Below, one piece after another: positions 26,013 to 36,002 of a DNA stretch of 64,000 bases (its first letter is position 1; each line of letters starts with the position of its first letter). The stretch covers positions 1 to 64,000 of the forward strand of contig NZ_ATZF01000010.1 of the NCBI RefSeq assembly GCF_000428065.1. The letters are read 5' to 3'. The notes below the pieces were generated by a model, which was given only the letters and a program-made list of their open reading frames with translations, was not told the DNA's origin and did no database searches. A program made the position numbers and the translations under genes. This DNA is from Shimazuella kribbensis DSM 45090 (GTDB lineage Bacteria; Bacillota; Bacilli; Thermoactinomycetales; Thermoactinomycetaceae).

Positions 26013-27194
26013 ATGCGTGTCAAAAAAATGATAGTGGTAATCATCGTTTGTTGTCTAACCTATTGCTTGTCAGGATGTTGGGATATGGTTGAAATCAATC
26101 AACTTGCCATCATTAATATGACAGGTATCGATTTTGATCCAAAAACAAAAAAATTGAAAGTTTACTATCATATCATTAATCCAAAAGGTATAACTGCGAA
26201 GCCAGGTGTTGATCGAGCTCCATTTTATTCTTTTCACGTGGAAGGTTCTAACACTTCGCAGATCATTTCCAAAGCAAATAATGTGATCGGAAGAAATTTA
26301 TTTCCTGACCATTATCAAGCTATTGTTGTGACAGACAGATTTGCCAAAGCAGGAATCAAAAACACTATTAACTTTCACGAAAGACAAGTAGAACGGCGAT
26401 CTTTCATCCATCTTTTTGTCACGGAATCTCCGCTTGAAAAAATAATGAAAACCTATATGACTTTAGACAAATTAGAAGGTACCGCACTTCGAGCTCTTGC
26501 TGAGAACCAAGCAAAAGAGTTTGGCACAGTAAGTAAGTTCTCTCGGATGAAAGATATAGCTGAAAACATGGAGACATCCGCTACAACATTCCTTCCGATT
26601 GTAGGTATTCAAGATTCCAATCAACCCAATGCAAAACGATATGAGGAGATTAATGCCAATTTGGGCAACCTAGTATTAACGGGTGGTGCAATTATGAAGA
26701 AAGATCAGATGATTGGAAGATTAGGATTATCCGATATGAAATCCACTCTGATCCTAAGAGGAGAAAACGAAAGGTTTTACAACACCCTCCATAGCAATGG
26801 AAAAATGATGGATATCCAAAGCATAAATACAAAAGTAAATAAAAAACTCACAATTGAAGATGGAACCCCCATTTGGAAAGTGAATTTATATACGGAATTA
26901 CGAATACTAGACAATAATTTAGACGAACCACTTACTTTGCAAAACCAAAATAAAGTAAAAGAACGTTATAAAAAGTTTTTGATCAAACAATTAATCGCTA
27001 TATATGAAAAAGGAAAAAAACAAAATTGGGATCTGTTTGATTTGGAAGCAACACTACAGAGAAGCCAAGGCAAGGAATGGAAAAACATGCATAAGAAAGA
27101 CTCATGGAAAAAAATTAAATTAGATTTAGAAGTGAATTGTAAATTTATAGATGTTGGAGAAATTATTGACCCTTATAAGGGAAAAGGGAGTTAA
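26013..27194 (+). CDS. Ger(x)C family spore germination lipoprotein
   Basis: C subunit of the germinant receptor, anchored to the spore inner membrane by a lipid. The signal peptide ends at the lipobox LSGC (Cys about residue 23), followed by the family start WDMVEINQLAIINMTGIDFD. The length of 393 aa is standard. It begins 5 bp after the A-subunit stop, and its end overlaps the next frame but not the chosen start of the B subunit. Confidence 0.93.
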   Translation: MRVKKMIVVIIVCCLTYCLSGCWDMVEINQLAIINMTGIDFDPKTKKLKVYYHIINPKGITAKPGVDRAPFYSFHVEGSNTSQIISKANNVIGRNLFPDHYQAIVVTDRFAKAGIKNTINFHERQVERRSFIHLFVTESPLEKIMKTYMTLDKLEGTALRALAENQAKEFGTVSKFSRMKDIAENMETSATTFLPIVGIQDSNQPNAKRYEEINANLGNLVLTGGAIMKKDQMIGRLGLSDMKSTLILRGENERFYNTLHSNGKMMDIQSINTKVNKKLTIEDGTPIWKVNLYTELRILDNNLDEPLTLQNQNKVKERYKKFLIKQLIAIYEKGKKQNWDLFDLEATLQRSQGKEWKNMHKKDSWKKIKLDLEVNCKFIDVGEIIDPYKGKGS

Positions 27195-27198
27195 AGCA

Positions 27199-28302
27199 AT
27201 GGAGCGACCCCAGTTAAGTAGTTGGCAATTTTTTTTATTAACCATCTCACATTTAATCGGCAGCGCTTTTTTTTACATACCAAGCACACTTGTGGGAACA
27301 TCCAAGCAAATATCGTGGATTTTGCCTTTGATTGCTGGAGCATTCACCATAATCATTGCATGTCTTTGGCTGCATCTAGCCTCGCAATATCCCAAACATA
27401 GTTTGATCCAAATTTGTTTAAAAGTTGGAGGCAAGTATGTTGGTTGTTTCTTCGCCTTGCTGTATATTTGGTATTGCCTGCAAATCACAAGCTGGGTTAC
27501 TCGTGATATCGGTAATTTCGCAAAAATGACATTACTACCACATACCCCTATTACCATGTTTCATATCATGTTTCTACTCATCATCTGCTATGCATCAATA
27601 AAAGGAATAGATACCATTGCACGAACGAATGAATTGTTATTACCAATTGTAATAATAACGCTTTTTATCTTATTCCTTCTAACTATACCTGATTGGAAAT
27701 GGGAACGTTTCGAGCCTTTATTACCATTTGATTGGAATGCATCGGTAAAGAACACTAGTAATTTAATGGCTTTTCCCTTTTTTGAATCGTTTACGTTAAT
27801 GATAATCATTCCATATGTAAAAAACAAAGCTAAAAAAAATTTCTTGTTAGGGATGGGTTGTTACACCTTATTGTTAAGCATGGTTACTTTTTTTATTATT
27901 GGAACACTCGGGGTTGTTCGGTCTTCTCACGCCATTTACCCCTTATATACGATCATGCAAGAAATTCAGATTTCACCATTAATTGAACACCTAGAATCAA
28001 CGATTTCCATGATACTTTTAACAACTATTTTCGTAAAAATAAGCATTACTTATTATTGTTGCGTTTTAGGTATTTGTCAATTGTTCCAACTAAAAGATCG
28101 AACATGGGTATCTATTCCTCTTATTTTATTAGTCTCTGGGATAGCAATGGCCTTTGAAGATATAGTAGAAGATGTTGATTGGTACAATAAATATGCTTTT
28201 GCCAATGGAGCATTATATGGAATTATCTTACCTCTCATTCTATTAGCGGTAAGTGGTATACGTAAGTTCAGTAACAGACAAAAGGAGAATATCGCCAAGT
28301 GA
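27199..28302 (+). CDS. Spore germination receptor B subunit (permease-like)
   Basis: 367-aa, about 10-TM protein of the APC-like endospore germination permease family, which is thought to bind the germinant. SSWQFFLLTISHLIGSAFFYIP start and YPKHSLIQICLKVGGKYVG are family hallmarks. The ATG at 27199 follows AAAGGGAG; the longer frame runs back into the C-subunit gene. It overlaps the small D-subunit gene by 4 bp. Confidence 0.92.
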   Translation: MERPQLSSWQFFLLTISHLIGSAFFYIPSTLVGTSKQISWILPLIAGAFTIIIACLWLHLASQYPKHSLIQICLKVGGKYVGCFFALLYIWYCLQITSWVTRDIGNFAKMTLLPHTPITMFHIMFLLIICYASIKGIDTIARTNELLLPIVIITLFILFLLTIPDWKWERFEPLLPFDWNASVKNTSNLMAFPFFESFTLMIIIPYVKNKAKKNFLLGMGCYTLLLSMVTFFIIGTLGVVRSSHAIYPLYTIMQEIQISPLIEHLESTISMILLTTIFVKISITYYCCVLGICQLFQLKDRTWVSIPLILLVSGIAMAFEDIVEDVDWYNKYAFANGALYGIILPLILLAVSGIRKFSNRQKENIAK

Positions 28303-28505
28303 TAACATTTCTTCTTTTCTTTTTGATTTCTTTTACGATTTGCCTTATTATTCTATTTAAAAATAAAAAACCTCGAAAAGAAATCATCTTATTTATCACC
28401 ATTGCTATGCTTGGATTTGCAGATTGGATAAGTATTATCACACGCCATAATTTTAATCCGAATAAATGGATTGGTATCATCATTGATCAAATCAGCTTTT
28501 GGTAA
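28299..28505 (+). CDS. Small two-TM germination receptor D subunit
   Basis: A 68-aa protein with two hydrophobic stretches (about residues 2-19 and 26-45) and a short polar tail. Its GTG start overlaps the end of the B-subunit gene by 4 bp, which points to coupled translation. By position and size it matches the small D proteins that follow some Bacillus ger operons and modulate receptor function. Sequence conservation cannot be judged here. Confidence 0.7.
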   Translation: MITFLLFFLISFTICLIILFKNKKPRKEIILFITIAMLGFADWISIITRHNFNPNKWIGIIIDQISFW

Positions 28506-28529
28506 TACTAATGGTTGTCACTACAAGAA

Positions 28530-28550
28530 TACCCAGCTATGAACTGGGTA
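28530..28550. terminator. Terminator-like hairpin after the ger operon
   Basis: TACCCAG/CTGGGTA stem with a 7-base loop between the convergent ger operon and ABC genes. The T-tract is weak, so efficiency is uncertain. Confidence 0.5.
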
Positions 28551-28559
28551 AGATGTTTT

Positions 28560-30377
28560 CTAAATGTCAAATTGACTAGTGTACAATCCATGATAAAAGC
28601 CTTGTTGCTTCATCAATTCCTCATGTTTTCCTTGTTCTAATATCTCCCCTTGATTGACAACTAAAATTTTATCCGCATTTTCAATTGTTTTTAAACGATG
28701 GGCAATAACAAAGCTCGTACGACCTGCCATCAAATTTTTAAGACCTCGTTGAATATGTAATTCTGTTCGAGTATCAATATTAGAAGTAGCTTCATCGAGA
28801 ATAAGAATATCTGAATCCATCAAGATTGCTCTAGCAATTGCAATCAATTGACGTTGACCATGGCTGAGATTCGTTCCACCTGACACAATTCTGGATTGAT
28901 ATTGTTCAGGTAAATGCTTGATAAAGTAATGTGCCCATGCCATTTTCGCAGCATTTTTCACTTCTTCTTCTGTTGCAGACTGACGACCATAACGAATATT
29001 ATCCATTATGGTTCCTGAAAAAAGATACGTATCTTGTAAAACAATGCTTATGCGCTTTCGCAAATCATCGATTCGATACTCTTTTATATTGCGATCATCG
29101 ATCAAAATTTGTCCTGCTTGAATATCATAAAATCGGGTCAACAAATTTATAATAGTAGTTTTTCCTGAGCCTGTAGGACCAACAAAAGCAATTGTTTCAC
29201 CAGGTTTAGCATGTACTTGAATATTTTTTAATACGAGTTGACCTGCTGTGTATCCAAAGGATACATGTTCAAAATCTACTTTACCTCGAAATGATTGGAC
29301 AGCAATTGCATTTTGTTTATCGGTAATTTCGGGTACTTCATCCATGATTTCAAATACCCGTTCACCACCAGCTATTGCAGATTGAATCGTGTTTAATAAT
29401 GTAGCGATTTGACTGATTGGACGAGAAAACTGCCTCGAATAACTCACGAAAGAAGCGATGATACCAACAGTCATCTCACCCTTCAAAACTAACAAAGCAC
29501 CAGCGCCTATCACCAAACCCAATCCTAAGTTATTAATAAAATTTATGATGGGATTGATAAACCCAGAAAAAGTATCTGCTTGTCTTCCAGATGCCCGTAA
29601 TCGCTCATTGATTTCGTGAAATTCTTCTATTGTTTGTTCTTCTTTTCCATAAAGGGTAACAATTTCTGCACCTTGAATTTTCTCTTCTACAAAACCATTT
29701 AATTCCCCAATATCTCTTTGTCGTTTGATAAAACTGCTGCTACTATACTGATATATTTTTTTTGTGGACAAAACCATCAACGGGACAATAAAAAGTGTTA
29801 TAACCGCTAACATCCAATTTAATGAAAACATTGCAATCATAACACCTGCTATAGATATAAAAGAAGATAGTACTTGTGTCACACTATGAGAAAGAGCACT
29901 ATTCAGGTTATCAATATCATTCGTTACCCTGCTCATTAAATCGCCATGAGGCCTGTTATCAAAAAAACGAAGGGATAAAGTCTGTAGTTTGACAAATAAA
30001 TCATTTCTCATTTGATTAATTGTCTTTTGAGCGATATGGATCATAATAAAAGTCTGCAACCATGAAAGTAACGTTGTTATAAAATATATTCCTGCAAGGA
30101 ACACGATCATCCGTACTGCTCCTGAAACATCTTGAGGAATAATGTATTTATCAATAATAACACCTATATAATAGGGCCCCAGTAATCCAAGGAAGGATGT
30201 AAATAAGACTAGCACAATCGCAGTGACCAAATGAACTCTTTGCTTACCAAGATACTTGCCTATTCGTTTTACCGTATTTATTGCATCTTTTGGTTTCTCC
30301 ATTTGAGCACCAAAACGACCTCCGCCACCACGAAAACCTAATCTCACTGATGGAGAACGTGTTTGATTTAAGCTCAT
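28560..30377 (-). CDS. ABC exporter half-transporter, catalytic partner
   Basis: 605-aa fused membrane and ATPase protein, similar in size to Bacillus YknV/YfiC. Six TM segments precede an NBD with Walker A GPTGSGKTT, signature LSHGQRQ (His instead of Gly), Walker B ILILDEATSNID with catalytic Glu, and switch His in IAHRLKTI. A Gly/Arg-rich N-terminal stretch (GFRGGGGRFG) precedes TM1. It overlaps the upstream partner gene by 4 bp, so the two form a heterodimer. Substrate unknown; multidrug or peptide export is likely. Confidence 0.88.
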   Translation of the reverse strand: MSLNQTRSPSVRLGFRGGGGRFGAQMEKPKDAINTVKRIGKYLGKQRVHLVTAIVLVLFTSFLGLLGPYYIGVIIDKYIIPQDVSGAVRMIVFLAGIYFITTLLSWLQTFIMIHIAQKTINQMRNDLFVKLQTLSLRFFDNRPHGDLMSRVTNDIDNLNSALSHSVTQVLSSFISIAGVMIAMFSLNWMLAVITLFIVPLMVLSTKKIYQYSSSSFIKRQRDIGELNGFVEEKIQGAEIVTLYGKEEQTIEEFHEINERLRASGRQADTFSGFINPIINFINNLGLGLVIGAGALLVLKGEMTVGIIASFVSYSRQFSRPISQIATLLNTIQSAIAGGERVFEIMDEVPEITDKQNAIAVQSFRGKVDFEHVSFGYTAGQLVLKNIQVHAKPGETIAFVGPTGSGKTTIINLLTRFYDIQAGQILIDDRNIKEYRIDDLRKRISIVLQDTYLFSGTIMDNIRYGRQSATEEEVKNAAKMAWAHYFIKHLPEQYQSRIVSGGTNLSHGQRQLIAIARAILMDSDILILDEATSNIDTRTELHIQRGLKNLMAGRTSFVIAHRLKTIENADKILVVNQGEILEQGKHEELMKQQGFYHGLYTSQFDI

Positions 30378-32131
30378 TGTATCCCTCTTCCTGTCTCTGC
30401 TACAGATTCGGTGTGGCCACCTTGCGACAAATAAATTTCTCGATATACATCACAAGTCTCCAATAACTGGTGATGTGTTCCTCTTCCTACTAATTCCCCA
30501 TCTTCTAGCACCAAAATATGATCTGCATCTAGGATGGATGATATTTTAGATGCAATGATGAAAATCGTTTTATCTTTTTCCTTACGCAGTGCAGATTGAA
30601 TCATCTCCTCTGATTTGGCATCAACTGCGGATGTCGAATCGTCGAGGATTAGTATGGGAGCAGGACGTATAAGGGCTCTTGCCAGTGATAAACGTTGCTT
30701 TTGACCACCAGATAAATTCATTGCACCTTGTGTCAATTCATGATTGTATCCTTGTTCCAAACGATGAATAAACTCTACCGCACAAGCATCCCTAGAAGCA
30801 GTTTCGATAGCTGCTTCATCAGCTGAACTATTGCCATATCGAATATTTTCAGCGATTGTCCCTGAAAACAAAGTAGCTTTTTGTGTAACAAAACCGATAG
30901 AAGATCGGAGAATGGATAAGTCGATTTGTTTGATATTCACTCCATCCACTAATATTTCTCCAGCATCAACATCATATAAACGAGCAATGAGCTTTACCAG
31001 TGTAGATTTCCCACTACCTGTGGAACCAATTATCCCAATTTTTTTAGTAGCATCTACACGAAAAGAGACATGTTTTAATACTTGTTCTTCATTTTTACTA
31101 TAACTGAATGAAACATCTCGAAACTCTATTTGTCCAAAAATTTGTTCAGGTCGGAAACCATCTGTAGACCTCATAATATTCACCTTTTGTTCCAATACCT
31201 CTTGTACACGTTCTACCGAAGGAAAAGCTCGAGTAATAAGAATAGAAACCATACTAATCGACATAAGAGACATTAAAATAAGCATCAAATAGTTGATAAA
31301 AGCCAAAATCTCCCCTACTTCGATACTATTATTAGCTACATTGAAACTACCCAGCCACAATGTCCCGATTATTCCGCCATTGATTACTAACATGATTACC
31401 GGCATCATAATAGAGTTAACTTGAACCGCAGAACGATTGGCTTTTGTCCACCCATCATTGACCTGTCTAAACTTTTCTATCTCTTGTTTTTGCTGGACAT
31501 ATGCTTTGATCACTCGCATACCTGCTAGATTCTCTTGAAGCTTGGTGTTTACTTTATCTATGGATTCTTGTACTTTTTTAAACAATCGACCAGATCGACT
31601 TACAATGAGAAAAATCGAAAACAACAAAATTGGCACAACAACAAACAAAATAGGGTATAGTCCGTTTCCGGAAAATAAAACAATCCCCATACTCCCAATA
31701 AATAAAAGCGGCCCTCTGACTAAAATGCGCAGTGTCATATTGAGAGCGGTTTGAATCGTTATGATATCGCTGGTAACAATCGTAATGAGTTTACCGGAAC
31801 CAAAATATTCTCTATCTTCTCCTGAAAAAGTCATAATTTTATTTAACACTGTTTTTCTTATATCAGCTGAAAAATGAACGGCTGTTTTAGTAGAGAAGTA
31901 AATACAACCAAGCCCGCCTACCAAGCCAATTAATGCCGCTATAACCATAAACATCCCCATCTGAATTACATAGTCGTTATCATGATTGGCAATACCATAG
32001 TCAATAATTTTTTGCATAATAATCGGCTGGAGCAAATCCATTGTTACCTCTAATACCATTAATAACGGACCTAAAAACGCAATTCCTTTATAGGGTTTTA
32101 AAAACTTCCCCAAAATACGAAAAGACCGCAA
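30374..32131 (-). CDS. ABC exporter half-transporter, degenerate-site partner
   Basis: 585-aa half-transporter, similar in size to YknU and BmrC. Walker A GSTGSGKST and signature LSGGQKQ are intact, but Walker B ends ILILDDSTSAVD, with Asp in place of the catalytic Glu, and the switch His is lost (IIASKISSI). This is the pattern of asymmetric heterodimeric exporters, in which one composite site does not turn over. The TTG start follows GGGAGGAG. It is the first gene of the pair. Confidence 0.88.
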   Translation of the reverse strand: MRSFRILGKFLKPYKGIAFLGPLLMVLEVTMDLLQPIIMQKIIDYGIANHDNDYVIQMGMFMVIAALIGLVGGLGCIYFSTKTAVHFSADIRKTVLNKIMTFSGEDREYFGSGKLITIVTSDIITIQTALNMTLRILVRGPLLFIGSMGIVLFSGNGLYPILFVVVPILLFSIFLIVSRSGRLFKKVQESIDKVNTKLQENLAGMRVIKAYVQQKQEIEKFRQVNDGWTKANRSAVQVNSIMMPVIMLVINGGIIGTLWLGSFNVANNSIEVGEILAFINYLMLILMSLMSISMVSILITRAFPSVERVQEVLEQKVNIMRSTDGFRPEQIFGQIEFRDVSFSYSKNEEQVLKHVSFRVDATKKIGIIGSTGSGKSTLVKLIARLYDVDAGEILVDGVNIKQIDLSILRSSIGFVTQKATLFSGTIAENIRYGNSSADEAAIETASRDACAVEFIHRLEQGYNHELTQGAMNLSGGQKQRLSLARALIRPAPILILDDSTSAVDAKSEEMIQSALRKEKDKTIFIIASKISSILDADHILVLEDGELVGRGTHHQLLETCDVYREIYLSQGGHTESVAETGRGIQ

Positions 32132-32253
32132 TGTATCTCCTCCCTATCCGGATCATTTACGCCAGTGAGAATTTTATATTATATTTATATACTTAGCAAA
32201 CCGAAAAGCAATCAATCTTTCATTTTCGATATACTTGTATATTTCCCATCTTT

Positions 32254-33081
32254 CTATTTGCGATAAAGTCGCAAAACGGAAATTTGCGGCCGACATAAAA
32301 ATCGAAATGGTAAAATGGTAGTTCCTAATCCCCTATTTACATATACATTTGTTTTCTCCAGGGTGTAAAAATCGTCTATATACTTTTTTGCTCCAGGAGG
32401 AGTAATCACAGCTCCTACTATAGGAAACCGTATCTGCCCTCCATGGCTGTGTCCTGAAATTTGCAGATCAACTTGATCCTGTGAAATCTCATCTGCAAAA
32501 TCTGGACAATGAGAAAGAAGTAACGTACATGTATCTGGAGCACCTTCTAATGCTTGATTCAAATCAGCATTTCCCATTAATAAATCTTCTACACCAGCAA
32601 TCACCAATGAATCATTTTTTTTCTTAATGGTATGGTGGGAATTACGTAAAACCGTAAAGCCTGCATCTTTTAGACTTGGGGCAACTAAATCTCCGTAATA
32701 ATCATGATTTCCAAGTACTGCAAATTTACCATACGAAGCATCTAGTTCTTGAAGATAAGGTAAAACAGGAGGAATTACATCTTGCTTACCATCAACGAAG
32801 TCGCCCGTAAAAAGCAGAATCTCAGGCTTTAACTGCTTAATTTTATCCACAGTATGCAGAACATCTCTTTCATTCATATGAAAACCTACATGTAGATCCC
32901 CAAATACTACGATTTGAATACCTTCAAATGTCTTTGGTAATTTGGAAAGAAAAATCTTTCGTTCTACTACCTCGATCCATCTAGGTTCCACACCATAACT
33001 ATAACCTGCGGTCAAAGGTATTAGAGTTGCTAATCCGATGAGCGAGCGCTTTAAAAAAGTACGACGGCTTAGCTGTTCCAT
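32254..33081 (-). CDS. Tat-exported metallophosphoesterase
   Basis: 275-aa calcineurin-like phosphoesterase with a twin-arginine signal peptide (RRTFLKRS at 6-13). Metal-binding motifs appear in order: FGDLHVG, TGDFVDG, LGNHDYYG, LLSHCPDF and SGHSHGGQ. It resembles YaeI/YkuE-type proteins, some of which cleave lipid-linked diphosphates outside the membrane. GAAGGAG precedes the ATG at 33081; the longer frame lacks a site. It is probably monocistronic. Confidence 0.88.
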   Translation of the reverse strand: MEQLSRRTFLKRSLIGLATLIPLTAGYSYGVEPRWIEVVERKIFLSKLPKTFEGIQIVVFGDLHVGFHMNERDVLHTVDKIKQLKPEILLFTGDFVDGKQDVIPPVLPYLQELDASYGKFAVLGNHDYYGDLVAPSLKDAGFTVLRNSHHTIKKKNDSLVIAGVEDLLMGNADLNQALEGAPDTCTLLLSHCPDFADEISQDQVDLQISGHSHGGQIRFPIVGAVITPPGAKKYIDDFYTLEKTNVYVNRGLGTTILPFRFLCRPQISVLRLYRK

Positions 33082-33633
33082 GATTACTCCTTCTGAGTGA
33101 AAATATATCTTTATCATGATGTTAGAATTTACTACTCTTCTCAAGCCAAAATAATAAAATAGATAAAGTAATACATTTACATTTTTAGTAATAATTATTA
33201 TTTCTCCATAACTACTAACTTTCCTGCTACTTTAAAGATAGAGCCCTTAAAAGCATCATAATATTTATCAACAATCCGATCGTGAATAATTTATGATATT
33301 TATAAAACTATTTTTATAGAGAAAGGAAACATGTTCTTCATATGGCCGCATCTAGCGGAACTCCTGAGATGATAGAATACTTGATCAAACAAGGCTTAGC
33401 GGTAAACTGTCAAGATAAAGATGGAAACACTCCCCTTCATTTTGCAGAGTGTTATTTGATTATATGTATAAACATATGGATCACTTTCCCGAAATGCTTC
33501 TTGAAAAATAGTTATATCATTTTCCATGACGATCGTAGATAACTGATGAAAACGTTTATGGTGACTCCTAATGTTTTGCAGATGAGGGAGGTCTCTACCT
33601 CTCATAATTCTGGCAAAATTTTCAAAAAAATAC

Positions 33634-33662
33634 TTTACAAACATACATTCTGTTGTTAAATA
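33634..33662 (+). promoter_or_regulatory. Promoter of the orphan omega-RNA-like gene
   Basis: TTTACA (33634-33639) with TAAATA (33657-33662) 17 bp on, or TTAAAT at 16 bp. The conserved TTGCTCTTTGAAAA motif begins at 33670, at the expected transcription start. Confidence 0.5.
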
Positions 33663-33668
33663 TCGACA

Positions 33669-33909
33669 GTTGCTCTTTGAAAAGAGGATAGGATATAGGG
33701 TTGTGCAAACCAATCGTTTTGCACGTAAAATGCTATGCGTACCGAAAAATGGCTAGACGGAAATGCGAAAACCAAGCAGTAAGTCTATGCTATGACGTAG
33801 CAACAAAAGCTCTGTTCAACCGTGGGACTCACGGAGTTAGCTTGGTAATGAAGTAGTCAGAAGGCTACCGTCCCAAGAATCCCACGGCTGAAGCCATGTG
33901 GAGTGTCAA
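33669..33909 (+). ncRNA. Orphan omega-RNA-like transcript
   Basis: The 5' motif TTGCTCTTTGAAAA, then ATATAGGGTT, a GTGCAAA/TTTGCAC stem and GTAAAA, is shared with the RNA at 1-150 (minus). The 3' part (AACCGTGGGACTCACGG, AGCTTGGTAATGAAG, GGCTACCGTCCCAAGAATCC) matches the TnpB scaffold layout and ends at the element right end. If it works like omega RNA, its guide would be the flanking TGAATCATCATAGTC. No tnpB is adjacent; the copy at 5138-6271 could serve in trans. Confidence 0.5.
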
Positions 33910-34653
33910 TGAATCATCATAGTCATCAAGTAGAGTTCAGACTTCCCCTTCACATCGCTATAGATAAAAAAAATCTAGAACTTGTAGCCTTACTATTAGA
34001 GAAAGGCGCTAATCCAAACTATCCTAACTTATTTATTCATGTCCCTTTGGAAAATGCGATAAAAACTAGAAACACCGAAATAGTACGATTGCTTTTACAA
34101 TATGGCGCTAGCCCAAATCACGAAATTTCCACTACCTCTCTTCTACACTATGCTACTAGAACCAATAAATTGGATATTCTAGAACTATTATTACAACATG
34201 GCGCTAATCCTGAAGTTCAAGTGAAAGGACATTATTTTATGATCCGCCACTTCGTGACGCAAGATCAGTGGAAGCTATCCACTTATTGATTCGATATGGA
34301 GCAAAGACGGATAACTTAAAAGGTTTTTTGATCTGGCCCATGGGGCGAGGAGATATAGAAGTAACCAGAGAATTTATTCGTCTTGGTTCGCCAATAGATG
34401 ACGCAAATTTATGGAATGAAAGTATTCGCGGCACCCAGGATCAAATGATACCTATGTGCCAATTATTACTAGAAGCTGGATTAGATGTAAATGTATCCAT
34501 CCATTACTATGGTTCACCTCTTCTACGTGCGATTCACTATCAAAGTTTGGAATTGGTAAAGCTTTTTTTGGACAACGGAGCAGATATTATGGTCCATGAT
34601 CCAGATTCAGGTTTGACACCATATGAACTTGCTATCACACAATTAAATAAAAA

Positions 34654-35288
34654 ATGAGTAGTCTATTAATTGATCACATGCAAAAAAGAGAGATTCCTAT
34701 ACCCACTTTCCAAGAGGCTCCTGCATTAAATCAGATACATAATGCATGGAAGGAAGATCATTCTGACCTTGTTCAACTTAGCTTATATGATTGTAATGCA
34801 TCCAACCATTTTGATCAGTTTCATACCCTTAAAAACATCACGGGATATGCTTCAAATGCACTTCCTTTTGTATACAAAGTAATGAAGAGGATGAAGACTA
34901 TGAGCCACCATTATCCGATTATCGTGTTATCTTCCATCCATCCGATCCATGGTGTTTTATACTGTTAGTCTGTTGGTATGATGATTTTCTCTACACTACC
35001 ATCTATCATCTTCATGTTCGATGTGACAAAAAATATGAAACGGAAATCCTACCATTATTTCAAAATTGGTTTGAGTCAACAGAAGACAGAGATTCGGAAA
35101 TGATAGATCACTATAAACTAGGTGTATATCATGTTGATTGGAAAGAACAAGATCAGTCGGAGGATAGGAATGAGAGAATAAAAGAAGCAACGGACTTTTA
35201 TATATCATCAGTAGAAGCCATTCATCAAAGCAATTTAAAATTCTACAAACGAACAAAATATAAACAACTTAAAATATTTCAAATTTGA
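34654..35288 (+). pseudogene. Unknown gene with internal frameshift
   Basis: The first frame (34654-about 34880) starts MSSLLIDHMQKREIPIPTF and overlaps the ankyrin stop by 4 bp. A second frame, open from about 34877 to 35288, reads SNEEDEDYEPPLSDYRVIF, then WCFILLVCWYDDFLYTTIYH and ends KQLKIFQI. Together they would make about 210 aa with an acidic middle and aromatic core. I do not recognise it. The frame change falls near 34865-34890. It was probably cotranscribed with the ankyrin gene and has decayed with it, unless the indel is a sequencing error. Confidence 0.5.
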
Positions 35289-35567
35289 ATAGAATTCATT
35301 TGTTTATTAATTGCAATTCTTTTCCTGCGATCTATTTCTTTACCTTTTCGGCCACATGATTTAAAATTTATTCTGTAAGTGCTCTTTTCAAGATGTTATG
35401 GCTGTTTGGATAATTAGCATTTCTCTTGATACAGGGCTTTTCAAATTTTTAAAAATATTACTTTATTCGTTACAAAAAAATTAGGTTTCATATCATGTCG
35501 TAGATGGGCTAACCGAAGCTAGACTATTCCCTACTACAAAAAACACTTTACAGCAGGAGGAAACAAA

Positions 35568-35987
35568 ATGTTAGTAGGAAAAAATGCAGTACGTGAGTTG
35601 TGTAATGAAATTGACAAGGTGGTTCGTGATATCGACCAGATTACACAGTCTAAAATTGACCGTACATCTGACAAGATTGACGCAGAACTGAATTCCTGTG
35701 GACGCGAATTGACCAATGCTCAAAACACATTAGAACAAATCAAACCGCTGGTAGATCGTCTTGTACAACAAGTAGGACAAAACGCTCCTGACCACGTACA
35801 GGTATTAGTTGGTTCTATTTGTACAGAAGTCATGTCTAAGGTAACTGGTGTTACTAGCAACCTTACAGAGGTTCAAAAGAACATCAAGGATGTTGATAAA
35901 TTTACAAATGAAATTGACGGACTAACAAACGAAATTGATAAGCTAACAAACAAAATCGACGACATTACAGACAGTTATCAGAAATAA
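35568..35987 (+). CDS. Small helical coiled-coil protein, T7SS-partner-like
   Basis: 139 aa, predicted all-helical. It ends in three near-repeats of a seven-residue unit, FTNEIDG, LTNEIDK, LTNKIDD, a clear coiled coil. No signal peptide or TM. AGGAGG precedes the ATG. It is followed 15 bp later by a second helical protein, and the pair resembles in size and order the small helical partners (DUF5082/DUF5344-like) encoded before LXG-type secreted toxins; no toxin follows here, so function is only inferred. Confidence 0.6.
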   Translation: MLVGKNAVRELCNEIDKVVRDIDQITQSKIDRTSDKIDAELNSCGRELTNAQNTLEQIKPLVDRLVQQVGQNAPDHVQVLVGSICTEVMSKVTGVTSNLTEVQKNIKDVDKFTNEIDGLTNEIDKLTNKIDDITDSYQK

Positions 35988-36002
35988 GGGGAGGTTTTTA
36001 GG

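Larger units (their letters stand above)
33456..33909 (+). mobile_element. tnpB-less IS200/IS605-type insertion in the ankyrin gene
   Basis: The right end, CCCAAGAATCCCACGGC then a hairpin ending GTGGAGTGTCAA at 33909, is nearly identical to the reverse complement of 5067-5105. The left border is unclear: the AGATT/CCCACGG left end seen elsewhere is missing, though GTTAT at 33451-33455 resembles the CTTAT flank of the tnpB element. A short frame, NIHSVVKYRQLLFEKRI (33637-33690 region), is only weakly like a TnpA fragment and overlaps the promoter. No transposase remains. Confidence 0.6.
33342..34657 (+). pseudogene. Ankyrin-repeat protein gene, interrupted and frameshifted
   Basis: Three fragments make one ankyrin protein. 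The first (33342-33455) ends in DKDGNTPLHFAECY. The second resumes after the insertion, near 33910, with RLPLHIAIDKKNLELVALLLEKGANPN. The third reads VEAIHLLIRYGAK from 34259 after a single-base frame change near 34225-34245. At least six repeats can be seen. Ankyrin proteins of this type are often immunity or anti-toxin partners, but no toxin is adjacent. The promoter side looks native. A sequencing error could explain the third junction but not the insertion. Confidence 0.7.

Noticed and set aside
33396-33713. 105-aa minus-strand frame in the inserted region
   Set aside because: Antisense to the ankyrin start and the ncRNA promoter; no family resemblance.
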